A stretch of 64,000 nt of DNA from Enchytraeus crypticus (taxonomy: Eukaryota > Annelida > Clitellata > Enchytraeida > Enchytraeidae). Below, in pieces: positions 24,801 to 37,683 of the stretch. The translations under genes and the position numbers were made by a program. Below the pieces are notes generated by a model. It did not search any database. It was not told where the DNA came from and worked only from the letters and a program-made list of their open reading frames with translations. The stretch is taken from contig CAJHZI010000559.1 in assembly GCA_905160935.1 (NCBI GenBank), forward strand, positions 172,441 to 236,440, given 5' to 3'. Position 1 is the stretch's first letter, and the number at the start of each line of letters is the position of its first letter.

Positions 24801-27800
24801 AGTGATAAAAAGAAAATAGTAATCAAGGAAAGAAACAATGCCATGAAAGAAATACTCTCAGTTGAAGTTAACACGTGTTTAAACAATGACAGCGCAGTGT
24901 TCTTGCCATTCTTTTGTCTCACTCTCTTATTCAATGTTCTTGTGCTCACTTCTTCTTTTGGTTTAAGGTGATAAACTGAGGTTACAAAGAAAATTTAATT
25001 ATTTTCTGTCTTGCAAAACGTGAAAGACATTGTCTCAAAACCAACACCAAGACATTGTTTTAATTGAGACTCCTTTTGCAAAGAAGTAAAATTACTAATA
25101 ACTCGGTTAATTTTCAAAATCTTGCTCTTTCACCTTCTCAATCCACCAAGAGCCAAATTTGATGAAAACCTTGACTTTAAATCCCATATCTCTTCTGTTT
25201 GTCGCGCTTCTTACTTTCAGATTCGTCAGATCCTAATCTGATGAATCATCATCTGTCATTTACAATAAATTCAGCTACTATTCTTGCAAATTCTATATTT
25301 ATTTCAAAGCTCGCAGATAAGCCACTATCGTCTATGTCGTCTAGACGTGAAAGATCTCTATTTTTCCTAATCTATTTCCAAACACGTGTCCTCTTCTCTC
25401 AACCTTTTCCACGTGTCCTTGTAAAGAACTCTAGACGTCTCGAATTCTCCTCTCTTCAGGCAGGCCCAACAATCAGGAACTCTGAAACTATTTAAGCCAC
25501 GCCCATGACAGAGATCTAAACAGCTGACTCATAGCATATTACCTTTACATATAATGCATCAGGCTAGAAAATAACACTTGACATACGCATTTACAAAACA
25601 TACATAAACTATTTAATACAGCAAATATTTGTGATCCTGACAATTATATACTAGTTAATTGAAGTCAGAAATTACATACATTATGCATTCATATTGTAAT
25701 AAACATTTCAGTCGCAATCTCAAACAGCGCATAATTATTAAGATGTCTCTTCTATCTATAGGACAATTGGCAATTCATGTATATGATATGAAATAGAGGC
25801 TACCAAATCATCACCTGCGCCATCTAGTTGGTTTCCTCAATAATTCAATTGACAAATTGTAAGATTATTTTAAACTGGTGCAAATCAAAAAAGAAAAGAA
25901 CATAAAACATGTGGCATAAAGCGAAAGATAAAGAAATTTGACTAGTTCATGTTCTCATGGTATTCTCTAATTTTCCTTAGAAAAATGTTGGTGGAACTGA
26001 TAGTCCTTAGTATTTGCGCAGCGTTTTTATAAGTTCAATGGTGTTCACCTATTACATGTACATGTATAATTGGAGAGGAATTAGCAAAGCTAATCTTGTC
26101 TATGAACATTTGTGGTATTTTTCCCGGGCTATGATTATTTAGATTAGCAAATTTTAATAGTTTAAAATGGCATAGTTTGCGTAGTCAATTTACTATTTCA
26201 TATAGCTCAGAAATGTTCGTTGTTAAGTGGTTTTGAAAATTTAAAGGGTATTATTTTTTAGTGTTGAGGTGGTTGATCAGAGGATCAAATCCACAAGATA
26301 ATGGTTGTCCACATCATGTCTTCCAATTGTTTTGCCCCCACGTTATTATTAACGTCAAATTTTGAAATTAAAATCTTCCATTGGAACCAAAATTGAAACT
26401 TAAGCATGTCTGGGGATTTTATCCTACTTTTTTGTAGTTTAAAATATAAGTTCTCTTTAAACTCTTCATGGCTGTTTTCCTTTGGTGCATACGCTTCAAT
26501 CACCGTGCATCAGCATGTCGGAAATAAGTTACAAAGAGCACGCAATAAATAAGAATATTATGATAAGGACCAACCAAACGATAAATGAAATGATCAAGGA
26601 AAGAAGAATTAAATGGGCTAAACATGTGCTGTGCATGAAAGAAAACGGAGAGCCTCGAAAAATACTTAACTACGAAGCAGATGGCAAAGGTACAATGGAC
26701 AGACCTAAAATAAGATGGAAAGATTGCCTCGACGAGGATCTGGAGGCTTCTGGAGTTAGCATTTATGGGAGAACAGGAGGAAGAAAAAGACTGAACATCG
26801 GGGGCTAAAGACTACTAGCAAAGACAACTAGCAAAGAATATAGTTTTGTAGAGGAACATCAGAGAAATCTTTGGCTGGAACCACCCTAGAATGATCACAT
26901 GACATGACATGGCATGATATGTGATTATTAGAGAGATTATGCTATTCGTAGCTTATGAAATGGAGACGTTGCTTCTATTCTAACTTTATTATTTAAAATC
27001 CTGTTATATGAACTTTTTATTTCGCTTGTATGTTCATTATTATTAGCTATGCCCATCGTTTGTAAGATGTAAGAAAAAATTGTATTGAACTTGATAAATA
27101 AGGAAAGCGAATTTGTGTGTTCCAGTAGCATAATGTTTATGAGAGAGGTCCTTTATATATCGAGTCTATCATATCATTTAGAGATATAGTCCTCTTCACT
27201 TGCACTTCTCCAGAATTGGTCTTCAACTAGCCTAAATAATACTGCAAACCAAATAATTAAATTAATTCTGACAACTGCTCCAATTGTTAATTCGTACTGA
27301 TTGCTCCGATTGCAGTGGTGAATCTGTCAGTGATATCACTGTAATTCAAGCAAAACAAAATACTATCATTCTGATATAATTGCAAGCTGACTACGATATT
27401 ACTTAGCTTAAGCTAAATTAGCAATTTCAGCAACCCATACAACACTTAATTTCAATGAAACTCTACAACTTGAAGAACTTCACAGACTACTAAACGATAT
27501 GATACATGAAATCCATAGAACATGTTCAGCTGTTATGTCATATATGATGTTGGTGATTTTGATGCGATCAAACATAGTAGTGTTAACTTAATACAGAGAT
27601 AAAATAATTGTGATCAAAGTTTAAACAAATCTACGTTACGGTTCATTGAAACATTTTGAATTAATGATCGCAAGGCCCTTGTCCTTACCCTCTTAAAAAA
27701 TTAAAAAGATCGTATATAGATAATTATAGGAGGTCAGGGCGGGCCAGATAATTATCGGAGGTCCGGCATGCTTCCGTTTCCCCCGGCCCCTAACTCCGTC

Positions 27801-30800
27801 TCAATTAGTTGTGAAGCCTGTTGTATTTGCTGGACTGTTTTCGATTAGTACTCGATGTTGTCATTGATGACTGTAGCACTCTAATTGTTTTTGTTGTTGT
27901 TTTCATATCCTGTAAATTACGCTTTTCATTAATTGTCTGGCGTTGAACTATATTGACAGTTGAGAACTCTTGCTCTCACAAAAAGTGCAGTCATCTCTGT
28001 TTACCCAGCAGCGAAGGAGAGTACCGTTGCGTGTGCCCTTCAACCAATCTGATGAGCTACACACTGGTGGCGGGAACTACCTGCATAGAGGCTACCACTA
28101 CTCTCGCTGCTCCTCAATACACTTTCGTCGTCAAGGGTTAGCTCGATATGGTTAATCACGAAAGTGATAAGAATAATAACCATAACAATTTACTAATAAC
28201 AATATCAATCAAGAATAATTATAATTTAGCGTCCATTTTCTCGCCACAAGACAATGTCCGGGTCGTCTCCTGCAGACTCTGGATCAACAGTCGCACCACA
28301 CGATGAAGACTGAGTATTCAAAGACTACAAGTGAAAGCGAGATCAAAACAGTGGAAGTCCAAGACCCAACGCTGGGGGATCTGTATATTGACCCATGGCG
28401 GAAAGAGATGGGTGTTTAGCTTGCCCGTGAAAGTGCTAATACAATTACGAGATCGAGATGTTGTGGTAGAGAAATCCGTAATTGTGGAGCAGAAATCATG
28501 AAGAAACATCTGTGTCAGGTGTGTGTTTTATCTCAACAGGCTAACTACACCCGAACCAGACGCTAAATCCTTAAATGCACTAATTTAATGGATTTTGCAT
28601 CTGACCTCGTAATTAAACTACACTAATCTAAAGACCCCGACCTTTTACGGATTAACTGACAGACTACGGTATTTAATATTTAATTATTTTAATTTAAAAT
28701 AAACGCGAATTAAATATGGGTACATACAGTTCAAGAAAATAAAGAAATATCCGAATGTTTTATATCAACGAAAATTAATTAAATTTAAATTAAATGTCCT
28801 TGCATACGATCCCATAATGCGTAGAACTAAAATCATATACTAATTACCAACGAAAATACGATCTGTTGTTCTACTCGATTAATGCATCAAAACACAAATT
28901 CCACTATAAAATATCAACTAATTACTGCCTCAGTAGCTGCGTTAGTATAACTTTAATACTACTACGGAAACTCTTCCCCTAATCAACTATTGATCAATCT
29001 CAACTTTGGATGTCAACTAACGATCATCCACCACTGTTCTGTAACAGTCTACACTACTTCTTTCCTTCCTTCTAACCCTTTTCCAAATCAAAAATATCAC
29101 GTGGAATCTAATCTACTCATTCTCTCCGTGACCTTCACCTTACTCTTTTCTTAAAAAACTCCCTTTAGCTCCGCCCACTCCCGTGACGTCATAAGCTTAA
29201 CTAACCTCTAAACTCCTTAATAATGAAAAACAAAAATCAGTCAAAATAATATATAACTTTCAATATTTATAAATAATATAAGTAATCTTACTATATAAAA
29301 TATCAGGGCATAATTCCCTGACAATCTGCCAATCGCAGATCCAAAGTCCGGTGCTGTAAGAAGATTTTTACTGGAGGAGCAAAGACTATAAGAGATTATC
29401 GATTGATAACAGGTAAGATAGATAGGATGGTTTACCATAATTTAATCCTTTGTAACCCAACTATCTTGAATTGTATACGCGGAGTTGATGGAATAATAAT
29501 AATTATAGGTTTAACGTCCGTTTCCTCATCCACGGATGATGTCAGGGACGTCCCCACAGCACACATCACTACAGATTCATTCACCGAGACCTATCTGTAA
29601 AAGCAATGTGCTGAGGAGAAGTAAGGTCCTAAATGCAAGCCGGTCCGGTGATCAAAAAATGGTAAGGATAAACAGAGTATGTCTATGGTGGAAACGATAT
29701 GTCGTAAGCTTGCCAGAGAAAGTCGAAAAAGAAAAAAAGAGCGAAAATTATTAGGTAAGGAGTTCAAGATCGTGGGTGCTGCATAAGAGAATCAGCCCAA
29801 TGATGTGAGAATATTTGGAACAGGGAGAAGATTGTCATCAGTGGAACGAAGTGCACATGAAGGACAATGGGGAAGAGGAGTTTTAGATAAATAAGATGGT
29901 TTGCCAAATCGCAGAGTTTTGAAAGTTAACAGAGCTATTTTATATTTTATGTGTTGAATAACAGGGAACTAGTGAAGTTTGCGAAGTACAATATTTGCGA
30001 GTTAATTTCGGGCGTGCTGTAAACGGTTGAGAGAAGAAGATGGCAACCCGTGTAATAATGAATTACAGTAATCAAGCTTAGAATGAACTATAGAATTTGC
30101 AGGAATTTTGGCTGAGTTTCTAGTAAGGGATGGAAGTTTTTGCCTATTCTTACGAATCTGAAAGAAAGAAGCTCGACAGATGGAAGGAAGAAATATTAGA
30201 TTTGTAATCAAAGTTTTCATCAAATATTACTTCAAGGTTTTTGGATGATGGAGAAGGTGAACGAACAAGATTTTGAGAATGAACGCAGTTATTAGTAATA
30301 GTACTTTTTGCAGATGGTTGCCAATTAGAAGATATTCAGTTTTGGAGGTAAGTTTTCAGTTTTGGAAGCCTGTATAGTTTCTTAAGAAGGAAGAAGTGTG
30401 ATAGTTGAATTTTTTAACATTACATAAGACACGAGAAGGAGCATTTTGAACATGTTGAAGACGAATTAAAGAGGCTTTAGAAAGATCCTTTAAAAGTGAG
30501 TTAAAATAATCAAGTTTGTAATGGACAATCGCATTAGCTGCGTCCGTGGCAGAATTGATATCAAGTGACCTACGAATTTTACACAATTGTCAGATATCTA
30601 AAAACGAAGAACGACAGATAGATGAAATATGTGTTTTAACGTTAAGATCTAAATAAAAAATTACTCCAAGGTTACGAACAAATTCTGTGGGCATTAAGGT
30701 AATATATTTTAAATTAAATGAAAAGATTGGTTATTTTGTAACATTGCTATGGGGTGTCAATGAGAAGATATTCATTTTTTAAGGATTGAGAACGAAGTTG

Positions 30801-32573
30801 TTAACACAAAACTAGGAGTGGACTAGATCAAGAATGGACGTAAGCTTGGACAGAGCATCAAGCGAATTCGGTACTAGAAACGAGATGTTAATCTGGTTAT
30901 CAGCAGTATAATAGCGAAATTTCAATGTTGAATGAATTATCGAGCGACTTAAGAGGGTATATAATGTGAAAAGGAGTGGACCCAGCGCGGAACCCTGAGA
31001 AACCCCACAAAGGTCAAGTGTAGTACGATGATAGAGTTTGATCAAGAATTACAGATTGAGTACGCTGTGAGAGGTATGACGAAAGTAAGCCATGAACCCT
31101 GCCAGAGAAGCCGAATAATGTATTAGGTTTAAATTTTGGAGTTATTTGGTTAATCGTGGTGGTTAGTCGTAGCAAATGCCGCAGAGAGATGAAGAAGAAC
31201 ATGAGCAGATACTTGCTCTGTGTGCCGATACTTGCTCTGCGTCAATGGCTTAATAGATTTCGTTTTGGATCATGGTTAATATTAATCATCATCGTCATCT
31301 TCCCTGAATCCCAGTTTAAGCATAACTTGGGTCGTATTCTCCACTCCTCTCTGTCCCATGCCATATCATCAGGCAATACCCTATTTTTCTCGTACTTAAT
31401 CGCCGCAATCCATGTCATCTGTGTTCTATCTCTCTCCAACTTAACCTCCATATCATCACTCCAAACTCTCTTCACTACATCCTCCTCAGCCTTTCCCATT
31501 ATCTGGCCATACTGTCTCAAACTCGACTGATCTAACCTATCCCTAATCCCCTCAACACTCAAATTCATTCTCACATTCGATTTCCATTTATCCTTCCTTG
31601 TTTAACCACACTTTAAACGCAACATTCTTATCTCTGCCACGTGCAGTCTGTGCTGCTATTCCCTTTTTAGTGCCCAGCTCTCAGCACCATATGTACATCA
31701 TTACTGGCCTAACCCCCGAACTATAACATTTACCTTTCAGTCATAGTGGTATTCTCCTATCACACAGAACTCCACTAGCTGCCCTACTTAGCCCATCCAG
31801 CCTGTATCCTACTAGTAACCTCCTCTTCCACCTCCCCATCCTCTTCTGTTATTGATGCTAAGTACTTAAAGTTTGTTACCTTCCTTAGCTCCACCTTCCG
31901 TAGCTGGACTGATCATTGATGTACCCCAATCTTAATTTCAAAACTCTCCGAATCTCTACTCTCCACTTACACACTGGTCCTCACCCTGCTGTACATTTCT
32001 TTGATTACCTTTATAAGTATGATTATGATTCCTTTTGATCGGTATGTGCGGGGTACAATCCTGGGCTGGCCCGTCACTGATATCGCTTTCGAGTGAGGAA
32101 ACTAAAGTTAACCTTTTCTATACCAGTTGTGCCCCAACATATCTCTTGTTTAATTTCCTCTTCCTCAGAACCTCCCTCATCAACTCCTTCGACACCTTAT
32201 CATAGGCCTTCTCTTGGTCAACAAATACTATCTGCATCTTCCTTATCCTTCGTTTCTTCTCCATCGTTTGTCTGAACATATATTCTGTTCCGTATTTTTT
32301 TGTTCCATTGTACTTCCGTTCTACCTTCCGGGCATAAACCCAAACTGGTTACCCTCTTTGCTTATTGAACCTGTCAACCTACTCTCCACCACCCTTTCTC
32401 ATACCTTCATTTTATGACTCTAAAACCTAATACTGAACCTAATAAACCTCTTTATCCACCTTGTCCTACCTTTTTCACTACACCTAAGACTTCCATGCAA
32501 CAATTTAATTAAATTGTTAATATTAATTTGAAGAATATACAATGTATATAAATATACAATGTACATATACATG

Positions 32574-32636
<63 letters not shown>

Positions 32637-35600
32637 TATATATATAAAATAACAATTATATAACAATTATATTGTTATTATATATATAATAACAAATATA
32701 TTAACAACGAAGCAATGCTATTGTCGTATCGTAAATTATGACATCGGGCGCTATTAAGCCGAATCTTAAAGTATGAGTAAAAATAACATCCGCAAAGGAT
32801 ACAATTTCGAAAATCTCAAAAATCAGTTAAAAGATAAATTATGTAATTATTATTAATGTTCTTATTGTTATTGTTCTTACTATTGTAATTATTGCATTTT
32901 TTACTTTATTATTATTTGTTGCAATTGTAACCCTTTTGACGTTATCTTCAGTCCAATCTTTACTGTCACCACTAAACAAACAGCCGTTTACGGGAGTCAA
33001 TACTGTGCTAAGCTTCCTATCCAAAACTCTCTGGTGTCCGTCGTGCAGTGTGATGGACAAATTAATTACATTTATTAAAACTAATTACTTATAGATCAAT
33101 AGTTTAATTGTCAATCGCAGTGTGTTTACTAGTCAACATTTTCAATATCTGTACGTAATTGAAGATGCATTATATATTTTAGTAACCAAAGGGAATTTCT
33201 GACAACCACTGCCTTAATATACTGTAGGTCTAATTTCAACGAATTTATTAACTGATATTATCACTTTTATATCTCTGCGTTTAATATTCATATGTAAAGA
33301 TTTATTATTCCTTGTTCTGGCGTATTTTAAAGCTGCGTACCTGTGCTGTGATAAATTCCATGTAATGTACTGCAGTGACTGAGACAAGAGTGGCAGTGAA
33401 TGATTCGCAAAGTGGAGGCGTAGGCAACGAGAACGCTTTTGAGAGTTCCGGTATGGAAAGTGTCGCTCTGGGTGTAGTAGGAGCTATGCTCTTTATGCTG
33501 ATACTACTTGTAAGTTCCTCTCCTCTTTTGTGTAATTATTAATTGGCCCTGTTCTATGCTATTATTAATTAAGCCATTCCTCTTTTGTTCGACATAATTA
33601 TTTATTGAGGTGTTTCTCTTCTATTCTATGTATATTTAAACTGATCAGTTCTTCTTCACTTCTATGTAATTATTAATTAAACCTTTAATTCTCGTCTATG
33701 TAATTATTAATTTGCCAGTCGTTTCTCTTCTCTTCTCTTAAATTCATTGATTGACGAAACCTAGTCTGTACTTTTAAGCTAATATCTTGCAATTCCAACT
33801 TAAGGAGGTGGGTGGTTGTAGTAATACCAATTTTGGTGCACTCATTCAGTGGTAATTAATCAACATTTTATCTAAATATTTTACACCTATCTAGCTTTTC
33901 GTATGTACATGTATCCGTACCACTCCGTACTATTCACTTTCTAAACTACTGCTGTCGTCAACTACTCTGTCTTTTTCCAATTGAGTTGAGCAGTTCCTGT
34001 TAGAGTTTCTCGTCTACATGTGTGCAGACGAGACTCAGTTTCTCTCACTGAATTTAATCTACTCCTACTCAAATAACTTTTACCATCAAACTGTAAATAT
34101 TAAGTTTTTTTTATCAATTGATCAATTTATGCTCAGTTCATCAAAGCATGTTAGGCCGTTAGCAGTGCTTTACTATAGCGATTGAAAGCCAGAAATTCTT
34201 CCATCTTCGTTAAGAAAGTCATATTTTAGTCATAGTCGCTTTCTGCTTACTAGTAATGCAGTCCTAGTGTAAACATCAACTCAAATCTCAATTGAACGTG
34301 CTATAGCCTCTATCTTCCACCTTTTGTTTTCTTATTTAAGGTCTACGACATATATTGTTATAGTATTCACATAATACTGTCATAGTATTACCTAAAATGG
34401 AAAGCTGAAGTTAAATTTTACGTTAGTTTCCTGCTCTATGGCTCATCAGTGACGGAAGTAGCACTGCATCTACCCTGTACATGCCAATCCGCTGTTGAAC
34501 TGTACATGCAAACAAGCCACCGACTGAGTCCATGCATTTTTCAGCTCTAAATAAAACCATAATAAATACAGTAACTCATTGCTGAACGATCCGCCTGGCA
34601 CATCAATTTCATAGTATTTCTTTAATTTGTATAAAACTCGTTTGGAGTTGTTTACAACCTTACAACGGTACTAAATTCAGTTTTTGCATTTTTAATTCAC
34701 TCGTTGTATTCAAGTTTAAAACTTTTATATAAAACTTGTATGCCTGTATGGTACCAGTTAGTTTTGTTAAGATGTGTTTATATGTTACATGCTGTATTCG
34801 TCAACGATATAGCCTACACTTAAAAACATCTTGTAAATACAGTAACTCATAGCTGAACGATCTGCCTGGCACATCAATTTCATAGTATTTCTTTAATTTG
34901 TATAAAACCCGTTATCTTACCTTACGATATAGTCTACAAGTAAAAACATCTTGCATTTTGCCTAGATTTCTAAGATCAAATAAAACGATAAAGCTTAGAA
35001 GAGAAATAGACGAATAAATAGGCAATACTTAGAATAGAATTCATGTACTATAAACCTACTTGTATATTTATTCATCATCATTATCTTCTCTCCAATTTCA
35101 GCTTTCTAAGTCGTTACTTAGAAAGAAAATTTTGTAGCAATTTCTGGAGCCTAGGCGCTCACCAACCGATTGCCCTTTCTCACGTTGGTTGGCATCTTAG
35201 TGCTCTGTCGCCTTTAACGACACGTGCAGTTTACAGTTGGTCTATTCTTCATCAACCCGGACACAGCAGAGATAAACATGTATATAAATGTAACATGTAC
35301 ATGTACTTACGATTATGTTTCTAATTAGATTTGTAAAGATTTTATCTTGGACTGACGTTAAATCAAGGTTTAATTGCAATTTGCTGTAGTCCTATCATCT
35401 TAATGTTATTGTATCCTGTGTTTTACATACTTCATTCATGTGGCCTTTAAGTGATCGGAATTTGAGCTTGGACGGGGTGTAGCGCAGTTAGTTTTGTAGG
35501 CGCATCAGTAGACAAAGTTACGCTACGTCGGGCTCGGTTAGTACTTGGATGGGCTGCATGTGACCACCATGGAAGACCGAGTGCAGCCAGCTTTTTATTA

Positions 35601-37615
35601 ATAAAAACCCAAGGGTGATAAAACCCAAGTTATTCTTATATCTGTACCAGATGCAATTGATGTGCTATCAAAAGGCAACAATTACTAATAATTTTGGGGA
35701 GAAGGGTGCAATTACGAAAACTATAAATACATAAACTAAGCAAGGAACCTCTGTAGCATTTGGGGTATGAAATCTTTGTAACCATGCGAACTAAAAAGTT
35801 TTTTAAATAATCAGGTGTAATTGTTAGTGTATTTTGTTGAAGTGAAATATACCAAAAAAGCTATAGTATGAGGTAGTTTTTAAATGACCCGGAAAAGGCA
35901 TGCCTTTTGAAAAATATACGAGAGCCCTTTTAATTCTGCCTGTGTTCCTTTCCTAAAACTCCCCCCTCCCCCTTGCACTAAAATGCTTAGCTCGCCACTG
36001 GCTCTGGTGAATAGCGCATGATTTTCTATGTAGAAATGTTTTCCCCTGGAATAAAAGAAATTTGATAATGATGAAAATGGAGTTCAAAGGACTATTGTAG
36101 CCCATTTAAATTTACTCTTCATGTTGTCCTGTTGTATGTTCTTCTTTGCGCGTGTCGCACTCGTTCAAACATCGTTTATCAACTTCATCAGCAGTGTGTA
36201 GTCAAGCTCAACCATCATCGAGCTTTGACATAGGACACTCTTCCTCAATGAGATGCATAGTTAGCAGCAGAGCACCACCCAGGCACCCAGCATTTCTTAT
36301 CTGACCCAACCTATGCTTACACGCTGCACATCAAACTTGACCGGTGCTAAACTAGTACAGTAGAACCCAGTTACGACGAGAATCGACGAGAAAATTCGAA
36401 GCTAGCTGGTTTAGCCGCAGGGTCTGGTATCAAATGATGATTTGCCACATCTGACTTTTCCAAATATTTTCTCAATCTAATTTTGACTCGGAACTACTGG
36501 GGTGGTTGAAGCCAGACCGTTTTCCACGATATTAGACGAAAAGGAAGGTGGCTTCCAATGTCTCCTCGGTGGGGCTGAATATCTTGATCTTTGATCTTGG
36601 GGAGGGGATATGACGTAACCTGGGTTCAATACCCAGGTCAGTCAAGTATTGATGGATATCCCCTTGGGCCTATGGAAGGTTAATCTTGTATCGGAGCTTG
36701 CTGCTGATTGGCGCTATCAACGGCAAAGATAAAATTAACCATGGAAAGGATTAGTAATAGCCTGCCAGGAACCTGTAAAGCAGTCTCGAAGACCGGACAC
36801 CGGCCTTGACACCGCTATAGAAATTGTCGGAGGCTATTATTATTTGAATCTCTTTAGAATTTGTTGTTGCAGATTCACGACTGATTTGAGGTGACGAGAT
36901 ATGACCAAAGACTTGGAGCCACTGTATTTCTGTGGATCGCAGGGTGCCTGTCACAATATTTTTAGTTCTACACATACTAGACCAGCGTAAGGTGACCTTC
37001 CATAGGTAGGAACGCAATATTCCGCAACCAAGTAGCATACATAACCGAGTCACGGCTGATGTTCGAAGTGTGTCACGTTAACGTTCTTTTCAGCTGATAC
37101 GGAAACGATCGTGATCAATCAAAGATCATACCGAAATATTTAGGTTTTGCATCATGTTGAAATGTTTGATCTTTCATGTAAATATCTAACACGATCAGTA
37201 ATAAAAAAAATTTCTTTTTGTGTGCCATCTGTCCCCAATCGGGGTCGAAACGGAGGGGACTAAATAAGAAATGGAATATTAGGATCGACTCTCCATCGGT
37301 TTGATACCATCAAGTGTACACTACTACATGTAGACTCGTCCTTCGGAAGATTGAAACCCACGTTGCAGCGCAGTCTCGACCTCTCGTTCAAGAGTCAGCT
37401 CTCTATCACTGCGCCGCGAGGCATTCCTGCTATCAATACAACACGATCAGCATAAGTTCAGAGGGCACATAAATGGAAAGACCAGCAAATGGAGACAACA
37501 AGCTAACGACGCCCGTAGTGCTCAGTATTTTCCACTACCCTGGTCAATCATCATCATCATCATCTTCCCTTAATCCCAATTTAACCAGGGTCGGGATACG
37601 AATAAACTGGTCAAT

Positions 37616-37683
<68 letters not shown>

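Noticed and set aside
27970..28155. Second plus frame over the EGF exon
   Set aside because: It is out of frame with the cysteine pattern and with the neighbouring exons.
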